A DNA stretch of 64,000 nt. Source: Tritrichomonas musculus. Taxonomy: Eukaryota; Parabasalia; Tritrichomonadida; Tritrichomonadidae. Made by a program: the position numbers and the translations under genes. The stretch lies in contig JAPFFF010000008.1 in the NCBI GenBank assembly GCA_039105265.1, positions 6,014,001 through 6,078,000 on the forward strand, in the 5' to 3' direction. Below are positions 1 through 10,836 of the stretch, one piece after another. A model generated the notes under the pieces. The model saw only the letters and a program-made list of their open reading frames with translations. It searched no databases and was not told the origin of the DNA. The first letter of the stretch is position 1. Each line of letters begins with the position of its first letter.

Positions 1-9
1 TTTTTATAT

Positions 10-624
10 ATGACCACAGATTTCTCTGAAAAAGGACAAAAAACTTTGAGATATTCAGTGAAAGATACAGAGTTAGCAAGAGTTCCAGCTCCTTTGCTAC
101 CAATAGATACAGACGAGTATAAAATTCGTCATGACGATTTAAATAGCGCTCCAAGAGCTGAATTATATGATTGCTTAGCAAGAAATTGGCATCACCCAGA
201 TTATAGACATGATTATAACGTTCATTACAATGAATTTGCAAGACTTAACAGAAGATTTCATGATTTAAACTATCCCTGCCCCAAATGTAGCAAACCATCA
301 ACTTTAGAAGAAAAGCAAAATGCTGCAACGGCCTCAACTTTTCGATCTGCTAGTTCAAAAAGCAAAAGTAGGAGCAAAAGTAAATACATGAGTTCTTATC
401 TTTCTCAAAAAGAACAACCTATGAAAACATTAAAAGATCAAATACTAGAAAAAGCTGCATCAGGTGAATTTCCAGAAGCTGAAAAATTTATAGCTGCTGT
501 AATGCGATCTTTGTATGAAAATGGAATTGACCCAGAAACTGTTCAATATGCATTCCAAAATGTAGCTCTTCGATTTAATGTTAATGAAAGTTCATCTGAA
601 TTTGAAATTTGTTTATATTTCTGA
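10..624 (+). CDS. Conserved-looking protein of unknown function, 204 aa
   Basis: I do not recognise this protein. The frame opens with ATG at 10 and runs 204 codons. Because the window begins 9 nt upstream, a longer upstream start cannot be excluded. Residues 1-100 are mixed and charged, with an aromatic/His-rich stretch (NWHHPDYRHDYNVHYNEF) and a CPKC pair near residues 89-92 that could bind metal. Residues 110-125 are a Ser/Lys/Arg low-complexity segment (SKSKSRSKSK), an RS-like or nuclear-localisation-like linker. The last 70 residues look helical. Codon use resembles the neighbouring host genes. A full-length gene is likely; function is unknown. Confidence 0.6.
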   Translation: MTTDFSEKGQKTLRYSVKDTELARVPAPLLPIDTDEYKIRHDDLNSAPRAELYDCLARNWHHPDYRHDYNVHYNEFARLNRRFHDLNYPCPKCSKPSTLEEKQNAATASTFRSASSKSKSRSKSKYMSSYLSQKEQPMKTLKDQILEKAASGEFPEAEKFIAAVMRSLYENGIDPETVQYAFQNVALRFNVNESSSEFEICLYF

Positions 625-1418
625 TTATTCATTTTTTTAATAAACTTTCTTCATGAATTCATTTCCCTAAGTATTTAATACAAATAATTCATTTATTTAC
701 TTTAATCAATATTAATCAAAAGATATTTTGAAAGAAAGATTTAGTGACGTTTGAAAATTTAAATATTCAAAAATTTATAAAAACTATAGAAAAATGTAAA
801 ACGTATTTTTGTTATGAAAAATTGAAAGCCTACAGTCATTGATTTCTATGGCTTTTCAGAATAAAATTTAAAATTTTGAATGAGGGTTAATGAAATTTTG
901 CAAATCTGTAAATTTTATTTTTCTTTTTTTGTAAATACTGCAATTTAATTTTTCGTACCTTTTCTTTTAGCAATTATCAATTGATGTACGTTTTTTTTTT
1001 TTTTTGTGAATATGTTTGCGACTTTTTAGAAATGAATAAATTTCCAACATTTTAAATAGTTGCCCATATTCAATTCTGGTAAACATAATGCATATAAATT
1101 AATATCTCTTCAAAAAAAAAACTTTTCATCATTGATTGTATCAAAATTGAAATTTGAGTAAAATTAGATTTGCTTTTTCAAAAAAAAAAAAAAACTTGAA
1201 ATAAAACGAGTATAATGATTAAAGAGGCCCTTTTATTTTTTTGACCATTTATTAAATAAAATAAATTTTTTACAGTCAGAAGGAAAAAAAAATAAAAAAA
1301 TAGTTGGTTTTGAAAATAACTCATACATTTTATTGAATTTTGAATACCTTTTGAAAACAAAAATTTTGAAAATTTTCATTGATATGACAAAGATATTTCA
1401 TTTAATAATTAGGAGGAT
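625..1418. other. AT-rich intergenic spacer with homopolymer runs
   Basis: This 794-nt stretch is A/T-rich, with many poly-A and poly-T runs. I see no convincing gene, RNA or repeat in it. Its right end holds the promoter of the phosphatase gene. Confidence 0.6.
1398..1403 (+). promoter_or_regulatory. Initiator-like TCATTT upstream of phosphatase gene
   Basis: TCATTT lies 16 nt before the ATG at 1419. It matches the Trichomonas Inr consensus (TCA-Y-W-Y), where transcription starts at the A. The match is visible; promoter use is inferred from the family pattern. Confidence 0.5.
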
Positions 1419-2501
1419 ATGAAAAAAAATAAAATATATTCATCATTATTCTATTCAATCATCAACAATTGCTTCAATCGGAAGTATCAATCTAATTCTT
1501 ATGTTCCATTTGATCTAAAATATGCAATTGAAGTAATCACAGAATTTAGATCCATTTTAGCAAAAGAACCATCAGTTTTATTATTAAATAGCGAAACAAC
1601 AAAAAATATCGTTGTTGTTGGAGATATTCATGGGAGCATTGAATCATTGGCTAAAATTTTCCTAGAACTAGGTTACCCGCCTGAGAAGAAATATTTGTTT
1701 CTAGGCGATTATGTTGATAGAGGCGAGCACAGCTGCGAAGTAATTATCTTATTATATGTTTTAAAATGCATGTATAAAGATGATATCTTTTTAATTAGAG
1801 GGAATCATGAATTTGGAAATATGACTGAAAATTATGGATTCAAAAATGAATGCTTAAGAAAATTTAGGTCTTCAAATGGTGATCGGGAAGGTGAAATTTT
1901 TTACCAAGAGATAATTGATTCTTTTCCTTATTTACCAATTTGTGCTATTGTTAATAATTCTATTTTTTGTGTTCATGGAGGAATAACAGCACTAATTGAT
2001 GATCGTGATCAACTTCTTAAAATTCAAAAAGTTGGGCATTTTTTTAAATATGAAGATTCTGCTCAAGCAGAACTTTTGTGGAATGATCCAACAAATGACT
2101 TTTCTCATTATGCACCAAGTTCACGAGGAATTGGATGCGTTTTTGGTGAAGAGGCTTTAAAAATTTTTCTAAAGAAAATGGATATCAAATTTGTAATTCG
2201 AGCTCATCAAGATGAAATGCTTGGATATAGATATCCAATTGATGAAGATGAAAGACTTTTGACTATCTTCAGCTCACTTGATTATTGTGGCACATTTAAT
2301 GATGCAGCTGTTGCAATAATTAGTTCTGATGATAAAAAACCTATAACTATTCATACTATTTCGGTTTATTCTAGGAAACCAAGATTAATTGTGCCAAATA
2401 AAATTATTGAAGAAGAAAAAAATATTATTCTTTATAAAGAATTTGAAGATATTAATCCACTTGATAGTGAATTTGAAGGTATTAAATTATTAATTGACTA
2501 A
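1419..2501 (+). CDS. PPP-family serine/threonine protein phosphatase (PP1/PP2A-like)
   Basis: Metal-dependent phosphoprotein phosphatase of 360 aa. All signature blocks are present in order: GDIHGS (about residue 69), GDYVDRGEHS (about 96), IRGNHEFGNM (about 126), CVHGGI (about 184), LWNDP (about 220) and RAHQDE (about 262). These supply the Asp, His and Asn ligands of the two-metal centre and the catalytic His of GNHE. The first 50 residues are a divergent extension, and the last 60 lack an obvious PP1 or PP2A tail. Trichomonads carry large families of such stand-alone catalytic subunits. The ATG at 1419 follows an Inr. Subfamily (PP1, PP2A or other) is not resolved by eye. Confidence 0.93.
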   Translation: MKKNKIYSSLFYSIINNCFNRKYQSNSYVPFDLKYAIEVITEFRSILAKEPSVLLLNSETTKNIVVVGDIHGSIESLAKIFLELGYPPEKKYLFLGDYVDRGEHSCEVIILLYVLKCMYKDDIFLIRGNHEFGNMTENYGFKNECLRKFRSSNGDREGEIFYQEIIDSFPYLPICAIVNNSIFCVHGGITALIDDRDQLLKIQKVGHFFKYEDSAQAELLWNDPTNDFSHYAPSSRGIGCVFGEEALKIFLKKMDIKFVIRAHQDEMLGYRYPIDEDERLLTIFSSLDYCGTFNDAAVAIISSDDKKPITIHTISVYSRKPRLIVPNKIIEEEKNIILYKEFEDINPLDSEFEGIKLLID

Positions 2502-4510
2502 TCTTTTTTATGTTATCTTTAATAAATAAGTGACAAAATATCATTGAATTTTTTTTTTTTTTAAAAAAAAAATTTCAAATTTAGTGGAAAATTTTATTAA
2601 ATTGTTTTCCACTGAATGAATTCATTTCACTGAAATTTCAATAAATATTGCTGAAAGAAAAGGAAAAGATAAATTTTATCATGATATCATGATGCTCTCT
2701 TGAAAAATAAACCAATTTAACAAAATATATAAAATTTGACTATAAAAAAAGGAAAGTTGTTTTTCATTCAAAAAGTGCCAAAACATCAATTCAATTCAAT
2801 TTAAACATTTAATGATGTAGATTCAAAAATATTGAAAATTAATATTCATTAATGATAAAATTGTCGCATATCAAAAGAGTGGTATCAATCTTTGAAAACT
2901 TTCTTTAATTACATTTACATCAGACAAAGCAATCCAAGTTTTTGTTTTATTATTATGAGCAAATCGAGGGTGTAAAAAAGCTGATGTTTTGTTATCATTC
3001 TTTTTAAAAAGTACAGAACCTTAGGACTAAAGGAATTCAAAAAGTTAAACCAATATATATCTTTTTATGAATTCGAAAAGTCAATAAGTCCTGGACATAT
3101 AGCAAAGTCTAATGGTAATGCTTTTGGAAATGTATCTGACGAACTATAGCAATGATAATAAATTAAAGTTTTACAATTTTCATTGTTTTCGTATGTTTGA
3201 ATGAAGCTAAATATAAGTTTCATATATCATTCTTTTATTAAAATTGTCAAATAAACTTTTTACAAATTGATAAGAACATTCAATTTCAATTTGAACAATA
3301 ATCATTTGATTCTTACATTGATTTTTTAATGGTAATTCAATTGAAATTGATTATTGGAATATCTTGAATGTACACTTTTTGAGAGAGAGAAACTCAAAAA
3401 GTGAATTCAATTCATAAAATTAATATTTTCATTGAAGGGTGTAATTTTTTAGCTCAGTGCTGAAGCGCAGAGAACTTTTTGTATGCATATATGGTTTAAA
3501 TAAACTTTTTGAGAAATTAAAATTAATAATTTTTAAACAAAATAGCATGACAACCTTTAAAATATTATTCTTTTAAAATAATATAAAAATATTTGTTTTC
3601 TTATTTAATACTGATTTTAGCCATTAAATCCTAAATTATATCAATTTAGGAAGCCCATTAAGCCATTTGATTATCTAAATCAACCATTTTCAAGAATAAA
3701 TATTAATCAAATAATAATCTCATTTTTGAAAATTATCGATTATTTCGCGTTTAACATTCTCTAAATGGCATAAATTAAAAAATCAATAAAAAATACAAGG
3801 AACTTTTAATCTTTTCTATGTAAAATAAAGATCGAAAAAATGAATGATTATTTTCTTCTGAAAAAGTTGCATGTACTATAAAGAATTCCTCTTCATTGAA
3901 AATTAAAATTTCATAATTACAACTTTCAAATACCAAATTAAATTTAAAGAATATTGAAGAATGTAAAAGCAATGTAATTAGTAAATTTTTATTATGAGTA
4001 ATCCTTTCTCCATTTAATAACTTTGACTTCAACTCTTTGAATTGAAATTGAAAAAGGAGAAAAAGTGACAGATTTTCGGACGATCATTTTCAATGTCATT
4101 TGCTACTTTGACGTTGACATCAATTCAAAGTTGACAACGAAGAGCTTTTAAACGGTCGCTTCGTTATCAATTTTTTCAAAGTTGACCATCCCTGAACATA
4201 AAAAATTCCTTATCATAATAATTTTTACTTGGAAAAAGATTTTAGCAAAGCAGTAATAAAAATAAGTGTACAAGATGTCATTTTAAAATATTAATGGATT
4301 GTTTTACATATTTGAGACTTTGGTGGAAAACTACATGGATGTTTTCATTTTGATTCATAAATTATTTATGAATTTTAAAAAGGAAATAAACAATCAACCA
4401 ATGCCAACTTATCAGAAGATTTATATTTTTATATTTGTTTATTTATTAACATCCTATTTAGATCAGTAAGTAAGATATTTGATAAGTAATTTAAATTATG
4501 TATAAGTTAA
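2502..4510. other. Gene-poor AT-rich spacer, about 2 kb
   Basis: No supportable gene. The stretch holds one perfect hairpin (3373-3403), several copies of the short word AAAAAGT/ACTTTTT, and an imperfect inverted pair around 4131-4171 (ttgacaacgaag against cttcgttatcaa) near duplicated tcaaagttgac words. It may contain decayed repeat sequence, but no element boundaries could be fixed. Confidence 0.5.
3373..3403. repeat. Perfect 11-bp inverted repeat (hairpin)
   Basis: CACTTTTTGAG, a 9-nt loop (agagagaaa), then CTCAAAAAGTG. The arms are perfect. The same core, ACTTTTTGAG, forms another hairpin at 38704-38735, so it may be a recurring element end or a transcript-end structure. Function unknown. 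Confidence 0.6.
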
Positions 4511-5065
4511 TTAATCATTAGGTGAATTTACTTTTTGGGATATTACTTCCATTCTTTCTTTATTAGTCTGATATTCAGCATTGATAATTTGATTGGAAAT
4601 TTTAGAACGATTTTTTAACAAATTTTTAATTGGCTCAGTGGAAAGCTTATTTTCTATATCTTTAAAATTACTTTTTCTTTCTTCATTTAATTGCTTGAAT
4701 TTTTGAATTAATGTGGAACATTTTTGACGAATCAAAATGCGAATTTTGAATTGAATGGCTGTATCAGAAGAATCAAACATTTGAATTTTTTTGTCATACA
4801 AATCAATATTTGCTTGAAGCTCTTCATTTTGACTTTTTAATTCTTGAATTTGGCCTCTCAATTTCTGAATCTGGGCTTCATTGTATGCCCAACGATCGAT
4901 TATACCTTGGTTGTTTTCAGTTCTTAGACTTGTAAAAAAATCTGAAATATCTGGGATTCCTATGTCGCAGTTATCCAAATTTTCATTTATAATATTATTT
5001 ATAGAAAGCCATGATTCAACCTGGGTTATTAGTTGAGGATTCTGATTCTGTCGAGTGGTAAACAT
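4511..5065 (-). CDS. Coiled-coil protein of unknown function, 184 aa
   Basis: Not recognised. The N-terminal 65 residues are mixed (MFTTRQNQNPQLITQVESW at the start). About residues 68-135 form a strong coiled coil (QIQKLRGQIQELKSQNEEL, then further heptads), and the C-terminus is Lys/Asn-rich and helical. No membrane segment is present. It is transcribed away from the coiled-coil gene at 5546, across a 480-nt spacer that could hold divergent promoters. It could be a cytoskeletal or basal-body component, as is common for short coiled-coil proteins in flagellates; that is inference only. Confidence 0.6.
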   Translation of the reverse strand: MFTTRQNQNPQLITQVESWLSINNIINENLDNCDIGIPDISDFFTSLRTENNQGIIDRWAYNEAQIQKLRGQIQELKSQNEELQANIDLYDKKIQMFDSSDTAIQFKIRILIRQKCSTLIQKFKQLNEERKSNFKDIENKLSTEPIKNLLKNRSKISNQIINAEYQTNKERMEVISQKVNSPND

Positions 5066-5545
5066 TTTTATATGGCAATTTTGACAGTATTTTTTGAATT
5101 ATTTTTAATCGTATTTTAATTATAACAGTATTTTTTTAAAAAATAAGATTTAAAAAAAAAGATTATTTACATATTTATACAGTATATAAATGATTATATA
5201 TTATATATGTATTATCATATTTATGTAAAAAACATTTATATCCTTATTAAAATTAAAATCTCATAGATATTTATCATTTTATTTTGAGTTTTTCAGCAAA
5301 ACTTTTTGATAGCAATACAATTTCAAATTAACCAAAAGCATTCTACATCCTATTAAAATATGCAAATTTTAATTTACAAAATTAAATATAATATATTAAA
5401 ATATAATATATAAAAATAAAAGTATTTTATCAAATATAAAAATAAAAAACAAATGAATTAAACAAGAATTCATTAAAATCTTTGAAAATTGAATATTGTT
5501 TTAAAAAGTTTCAATTCATTAATAAACGAATTAATTTTCAGAGAG
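5066..5545. other. Divergent AT-rich intergenic region
   Basis: A 480-nt spacer between divergent start codons, made mostly of short A/T words such as repeated atatataaaat. It presumably carries both promoters. A TCATTA word near 5517 could be the Inr for the plus-strand gene. Confidence 0.4.
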
Positions 5546-7036
5546 ATGATTCCCCAAGAAAATTCTGCTCTAACTGTTCTCCATATTGACAGCAAAGTAA
5601 AACAATCGGATAGAAATAAAACAATTGAGCATTATAATTATGATAACGAAATTCATGAACAAGAAGCTTTAAATATTGTTGCTGAACTTAGAGCTCAAAT
5701 TGATAGCAAAGAAAGTGAAGTAGCTCGCCTTAGGGAAGCGCTCCAACGTGATGACGAGATCAGCTTTCCCGAAACAGTTGATAAATTAAAAAAACTCCAA
5801 AGTGCTTTCGATCAAGTTCAAAAAATGTGCGCTCATAAAATAGATCCTGTAGAATTAGAATACAATAATGCATGTGCATCACTGGAAGGAAAGAATTGGA
5901 AAATGGAAAGATATGAAAAAGAATCAAAAGAAAGGTACAATGCTTGCGATAGAATCAACCAAGCAATAAATATTGTCATTGCAAAAATGAATGATCCAAA
6001 TCCAAATGAAATAAATGAATCAACTCTTTTCCCTCTCTACGGGCAAAGTTCATCATGTAATTTTGATCTTGATCGTGGTAAGAAAACGAATGCTTTCGCA
6101 GCAGCCAAAGAACAAAAGTACAAAGGTTTAAATGAATCTCTTAAAAGGCACTTTACTGATGCTTCTGATAGAGAAAATAAAGCGGAACGTAAACATAAAA
6201 TGGCACAAAAAGATTTAGAAGCAAGATGCAAGTCAAAGAAACCTTCACCAATAACAAAAGAATATTTGCAAGCATCTAAAGACTACGAGAAGAAGAAAAT
6301 GCTTTTAGAGCAAGAAAAAGAATTATTGAAAATGTTAAAAGATAACGCAAAAAAACTTACAAATAGCAATCGAAATAAAGTTGAAAAGCTGCATAATTTA
6401 ACCGAAGAATTTTATGAACTTGACAAATACCTGCCAAATGAAAATTCATCAGAGATGCTAGCAAAAGAAGGATCATTACGTGCAAATCTCGCTATTGCTG
6501 AGATTGAAAGAGATGGTTTACAAATAGAACTTTTCGTTGCAAAGACCAAATTAAAGGCCCATCAGCAGATGCTAAATGATATTCAGAAAAAAACAGTTGA
6601 AATCCAAAATATTTTGTCCAAGCATCAACAAGCTTCACAGCTGAAAAAAAAAGAAAGAGAAGAAATTGAAGAAACTTTATTAAATACAAATGAATATCAA
6701 TCTGAGTTGATCTCGGAGCAAGAGTTCTTAGAAGCTCAAAGGGAACTTTTGAAAAAGCGTATAGGTGAGCATGATGACAAGTTAAAAAAAATAAAAAAGA
6801 AGACAGAAGCTCTTAAATTAACATTAGAAAGACAAATGTTAATCAAGCAATTTAATATGCAAAAAGACAATCTTAAAAATTGTAATCTTGAGCATGTAGC
6901 AAATACTGTTGAACAAATGTTGAAAATTAATGATGGAATTGGGAATGAAGTTCCCATCCCATCAACCTCTTCTTCATCCTCAGCTCATCATTCAGAACAT
7001 CCTTCTGTATTATCAAATGATGAAAATAATGCTTGA
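5546..7036 (+). CDS. Long coiled-coil protein, 496 aa
   Basis: Not assigned to a family. The first in-frame ATG is at 5546 (MIPQENSALT); the frame is open further upstream but has no AUG there. From about residue 50 to 450 the protein is almost continuous coiled coil rich in Glu, Lys and Leu (e.g. LRAQIDSKESEVARLREAL), with breaks near 150-180. The C-terminal 30 residues are a Ser-rich tail (PSTSSSSSAHHSEH). No motor, membrane or nucleotide-binding motif is present. The composition suits a cytoskeletal or axonemal structural protein. It converges with the gene ending at 7191, leaving a 154-nt gap. Confidence 0.65.
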   Translation: MIPQENSALTVLHIDSKVKQSDRNKTIEHYNYDNEIHEQEALNIVAELRAQIDSKESEVARLREALQRDDEISFPETVDKLKKLQSAFDQVQKMCAHKIDPVELEYNNACASLEGKNWKMERYEKESKERYNACDRINQAINIVIAKMNDPNPNEINESTLFPLYGQSSSCNFDLDRGKKTNAFAAAKEQKYKGLNESLKRHFTDASDRENKAERKHKMAQKDLEARCKSKKPSPITKEYLQASKDYEKKKMLLEQEKELLKMLKDNAKKLTNSNRNKVEKLHNLTEEFYELDKYLPNENSSEMLAKEGSLRANLAIAEIERDGLQIELFVAKTKLKAHQQMLNDIQKKTVEIQNILSKHQQASQLKKKEREEIEETLLNTNEYQSELISEQEFLEAQRELLKKRIGEHDDKLKKIKKKTEALKLTLERQMLIKQFNMQKDNLKNCNLEHVANTVEQMLKINDGIGNEVPIPSTSSSSSAHHSEHPSVLSNDENNA

Positions 7037-7190
7037 GAATCAAAATTATTGTATTATTAATACCATTCTAAATATATTTTAATGTTTGTATAAATATAAT
7101 AGATGATCATATTTGTTATTTTAGTTTTTTTTTTATTCATCAAAATTAAAATAAATATTATTAGGCTGAAGGTCGAAAAAGATTAACCTT

Positions 7191-8939
7191 TTACTGCCCT
7201 TCAAATATAAGAGATGGTTCACTTAGAAATTCATTTTGGTTTGCCTTAGCTGACGCTAAAGAATCTGTTTCTGATAGGAAATTATTATTTCCTTCTTCTG
7301 TAGATGATTGAACCTTGGGTGTTTCATTACATCCAAGAAGTTCGCCAAGTTGACGCTCTGTTTTCTTTGATTCTTCAATTGTCTTTCTGAATTTAGCAAG
7401 CCTAGAAACAATATCTGCAGAATCTTCTTTATCATCTGAATCTGATGACATATTCTTCTTTGAATACGTATTTTTAGGTGATTGAGGAGATTCTCGATCA
7501 TGCTTGCTCTTTTTCTGTTTCTTCTGTTTATCATGATGCTTATCAGCGTGTTGCTGTTGTCTGTAATCGTATTGCTCGTTATATGTATATTTGTGAGAAG
7601 TTGGGGATAATTTATTTGGCGAAGTTCGTCTTACTAAATCATCATGTGAATCTGGGGCATAATTATTCGAAGAACCAGATCTCTGTGAAGTATATGCTGG
7701 CTCTTGCTCATTTGATTTGAAAGCAAACTTGACCTCAGGTTGGCGCTTTTGCTGAACGGATGCATTCCTCTTAGACTTCGATTTTGTTTTAACAATTTGA
7801 CTTTCATATGGTTTACGATCATAATTAGGTAGATAATAGTTGGGTTCCTGTCTTGATGGTATTTGATGACTTTGTTGATTTGATTGTGGCTGTTTTGATT
7901 GGGTTGGAGGTTGGTATGGAGGCTGGCCTCGGGCTGCTCTTATTTCATTAATTCTTTGTTCAGCGTATTGTTGGAAAACCTCGTTTTGAGCTTTTGAAAA
8001 CAACTGACGATTAGGATCAAAAGGTCTCATTTCTTCTTTTTTGTGGCTTTTTGTAGTTTTAATATCAGGTGAACTTGAAGATTGACTTGAATCGTATTCA
8101 CTTGATGAATCATTGGACTGATTTGGCGATTGTGCTGTCTTAAACAATGGCTCATCGTTAGTTAGAATGAGAGGATATTTCCTTTGGAAATTGGACTTTT
8201 CATTCTTCTTTTGGAAATTTCCATATTTATGAGCGATATAAGAGAAATCGACTGGTTGATCTTGTCTTATATTGCTCGATATGTAATCGCAATTCCTATT
8301 TGGTTGATCAAAATTGTAAAAGTCACTTTTATAATTGGCATGAGGATTCACTGACTCGGCTCTCCTTCTTTTCTTATTTTCAACCTTCTTTGGTGAACTG
8401 GCATAATAATTGGTTTCGTTCCTAGTTTTGTATTTGGAAGGATTGCAGTACGATGGTGGTTCTTGCGTATTCTGATATTGTGAATTCATCTGTGTCCGAT
8501 TTTGATATTGGTATGAGGGCTGATAGTATGTCCTTTCATTTGAGATTTTGATTCCATATCGTGTTTCTAAACTTGTCTCATCATAACAATCATATCTGCT
8601 CTTATACTGATAAACTGGTGCTTGAGTTGGACGATTTGAGTCGTTATTATAAATTGCGCTTGGATAATATTTTGAAACGTTCGAAACGTTATAAGATGGT
8701 TTATCAGAACCGTAATATCTTGAAGTTGATTGGTCGGATGATGATCTTGATCGATAATATGAGCTTCCTGAGTAGGGTTGTTCTAACTTGTAATTGTAAT
8801 CATAATTCCGCGAATAAAAGTTTTGTGGTGATTGATTCTCAAGTCCACTTGGGTAATTTGACATTAAATAGCTTCGATAGCGTGAAGTATTTGGAGGAGG
8901 GTTATTTTGCTGCGCAAACGCACGAGATGGAAAAAACAT
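7191..8939 (-). CDS. Disordered Tyr/Ser/Asn/Gln-rich protein, 582 aa
   Basis: Not recognised. The first AUG is at 8939 (MFFPSRAFAQQNNPPPN). The N-terminal 230 residues are dominated by Tyr, Ser, Asn, Arg and Gln (e.g. NYDYNYKLEQPYSGSSYYRS), a prion-like composition. The middle has Gln/Pro-rich stretches around QPPYQPPTQSKQPQSNQQ and acidic Ser runs. Near residue 470 there is a Lys/His-rich segment (HADKHHDKQKKQKKSKHDR). A short helix follows (DIVSRLAKFRKTIEESKKTE). The composition resembles RNA-binding or condensate-forming proteins, although no RRM or zinc finger is seen. Phosphorylation-type Ser-Pro sites are frequent. Confidence 0.65.
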   Translation of the reverse strand: MFFPSRAFAQQNNPPPNTSRYRSYLMSNYPSGLENQSPQNFYSRNYDYNYKLEQPYSGSSYYRSRSSSDQSTSRYYGSDKPSYNVSNVSKYYPSAIYNNDSNRPTQAPVYQYKSRYDCYDETSLETRYGIKISNERTYYQPSYQYQNRTQMNSQYQNTQEPPSYCNPSKYKTRNETNYYASSPKKVENKKRRRAESVNPHANYKSDFYNFDQPNRNCDYISSNIRQDQPVDFSYIAHKYGNFQKKNEKSNFQRKYPLILTNDEPLFKTAQSPNQSNDSSSEYDSSQSSSSPDIKTTKSHKKEEMRPFDPNRQLFSKAQNEVFQQYAEQRINEIRAARGQPPYQPPTQSKQPQSNQQSHQIPSRQEPNYYLPNYDRKPYESQIVKTKSKSKRNASVQQKRQPEVKFAFKSNEQEPAYTSQRSGSSNNYAPDSHDDLVRRTSPNKLSPTSHKYTYNEQYDYRQQQHADKHHDKQKKQKKSKHDRESPQSPKNTYSKKNMSSDSDDKEDSADIVSRLAKFRKTIEESKKTERQLGELLGCNETPKVQSSTEEGNNNFLSETDSLASAKANQNEFLSEPSLIFEGQ

Positions 8940-10036
8940 TCTGCCGTACGTTTGCAATATTATTCTAAACGTAATGTAATAAGAGAATACTAATCCCTCA
9001 ATTTTTCATTACTTTTTTTTAAAATATACTTGAAATATTTGAATAAAAATATTGAAAATAAATTAAGCATTTTGAATTAAAAAAGTTTTGAATTAAAATT
9101 TTAAAATGGAATAGTATTAACGTCTTTTTAATGGATTGTTTTTTCTCAATTAATTTGATTTAATAAATCTTTTTATTCTAATTAGGTTATATTGGTATTT
9201 TGAATTTATAAACCAACATTGAAAAAGTTTTGAGTTTAAAGATAATCGATTTGATAAATGATTATATTATTGAAGTAGAAATATGTTAAATCATTATTGT
9301 ATTTATTATAAAATATTTATGTTTTATTTAAGTTTTAATTTGATTTTATATTAAAAATATTCAAGATATTCTTGTTGAGAGAACATTTTATGGGTGAAGA
9401 ATCAGGGTCTATAAAAATCGGCACGAAAAAAGTTAGTTCATAAAGGTGAAATACATGATCGATATTGATCGGTATGAACACAAAAAGTTTATCTCAGAAA
9501 ATTGAGTACTACAAACTTTTTGAATTATACAAGTGGTTAATAAATAAATTGGCCTATTTATTGGTTAAAAAAACCGCTGACGTTATTTTTTTATATGAAA
9601 TTTAGCGCCATTTTGCTTATTAGAAAGACTGGATTGCATGCTTCAACTGCAGAGAAGTTTGCTTTCTTGGTCTTTGAAGTTTAGACTGCTTGCTCTTACT
9701 GCAGGAGAGTTAGCTTTCTAAGCTTTCCTCTAATAACATATCAAATTTTCTCACGTCTTGATACCATAACTCAGCGTTTATAATTAGTATTTTTGCATTT
9801 ATTCGACTAAAATAACATGCTTTCTTGTTCAGTGGTACTCATTTAAACTTTAATTAACAATAACCAACTTTTTTTATCAATATGCCTCATTTTTTTAATG
9901 AATAAGCGTTTTTTACTTGATTAATAAACTATTTCCAATCTGACGAACACCACTTTTTGAATTGATTTGAAAGACGGATGATGAATCGAACTTTTTCAAT
10001 TAAAATTTAAAAAAAAAAAAAAAATTGAAAATTTTA
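8940..10036. other. AT-rich spacer; right half may belong to the adjoining transposon relic
   Basis: No gene is supported. From about 9630 to 9725 there is an imperfect direct duplication (words such as aactgcagagaagtttgctt and ttactgcaggagagttagct). It may belong to the 5' part of the Tc1-like relic that follows, but no terminal inverted repeat could be matched here. Confidence 0.4.
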
Positions 10037-10836
10037 ATGCTATCTTCTTTAAAGAAGGCTCTCTTTCTTAAACATTATAAATTCTCTCCGAAAACAACAG
10101 ACGAAGCAAAAATAGTTTTTGCTCACACTCATGGATTTACAATTCGAAGCATCGCTAATGCTTTTAATTTTGGATCATATAAAATATGCAGAGTCATTCA
10201 AGAATACAAAAAAACTGGGACAATTCCAAAACCAATAAATCATCAACCAACAAAATTATTACCCTAAGTACTAGCAAGCATTCATAATTCAATTATGAAA
10301 GACGCACATGTTACTTTAGAGCAAATGAAACTCAATATTAAAAACGAGATGAATATTAATATCTCAAAATCATCAGTTTTCAAATCGTTGTGCTCGAATG
10401 AGATATCAATATAAACCTCCTCAAAATTCTACTGCTCATCATAAAGGCAGCAGTAGAAAAAACCAAACCTCAGACTGTAGAAGATTTAAAAAAAGTAATA
10501 ATTTTCACCTGGAATGAAATAAGCAAAGTCAAAATAAATAATTTAGTTTCTTCTTTTTATCAGCGTCTCCAGCTAGTTATCAATAACCACGGCGAGTCAA
10601 TACAAACAGATTTAAAGAACAATATTTCAAAGCAAAACATTGTGGTTTCAAATGTTCCTCACGATATACCACTTTTAAAAAACATTGTAACCGATTTAAT
10701 TGATGGCAATGATGAACAAAACACGTATTATGAAGGTCCTTTTAGTCCTGATGAAGACCGAATTATTTTGGAATCTTTTATTCGTTATGGTACCAAATTG
10801 GCACTAATTACTAAAAAGCTTAAAGGAAGAAGTAGA
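10037..10836 (+). pseudogene. Decayed Tc1/mariner-type transposase with a C-terminal Myb domain (left part)
   Basis: A plain DNA-transposon relic. From the ATG at 10037 the first 76 codons encode a Tc1-like helix-turn-helix (TIRSIANAFNFGSYKICRVI), closed by a stop at 10266. The second helix-turn-helix (HVTLEQMKLNIKNEMN) follows in the same frame, then the frame shifts into a typical MRYQYKPPQN linker. The DDE catalytic core is missing. Next comes the usual Tc1 tail (VEDLKKVIIFTWNEIS, then LVSSFYQRLQLVI, about 10473-10590). From about 10471 this tail runs in frame into a Myb repeat (GPFSPDEDRIILESF). The Maverick inserted at 10837 cuts the Myb repeat, which resumes at 36391. The coding strand is plus. 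Confidence 0.75.
10832..10836. repeat. Left target-site duplication of the Maverick (gtaga)
   Basis: gtaga lies directly before the first base of the left terminal repeat and recurs at 36386-36390 directly after the right one. Mavericks/Polintons typically make 5-6 bp duplications. Confidence 0.85.

Noticed and set aside
1178-1360. 60-codon minus-strand frame in the first spacer
   Set aside because: Composition is Phe/Leu/Lys/Asn from A/T tracts; no promoter word and no known motif.
3449-3475. tRNA D-arm-like stretch (ttagctcagtgctgaagcgc)
   Set aside because: No acceptor stem, anticodon arm or GGTTCRANNCC T-arm follows; probably chance.
3775-4032. 85-codon minus-strand frame
   Set aside because: Has no AUG at its beginning or inside; A/T-driven composition.
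6037-6957. Minus-strand frames inside the coiled-coil gene
   Set aside because: Shadows of the Lys/Glu-rich gene at 5546-7036.
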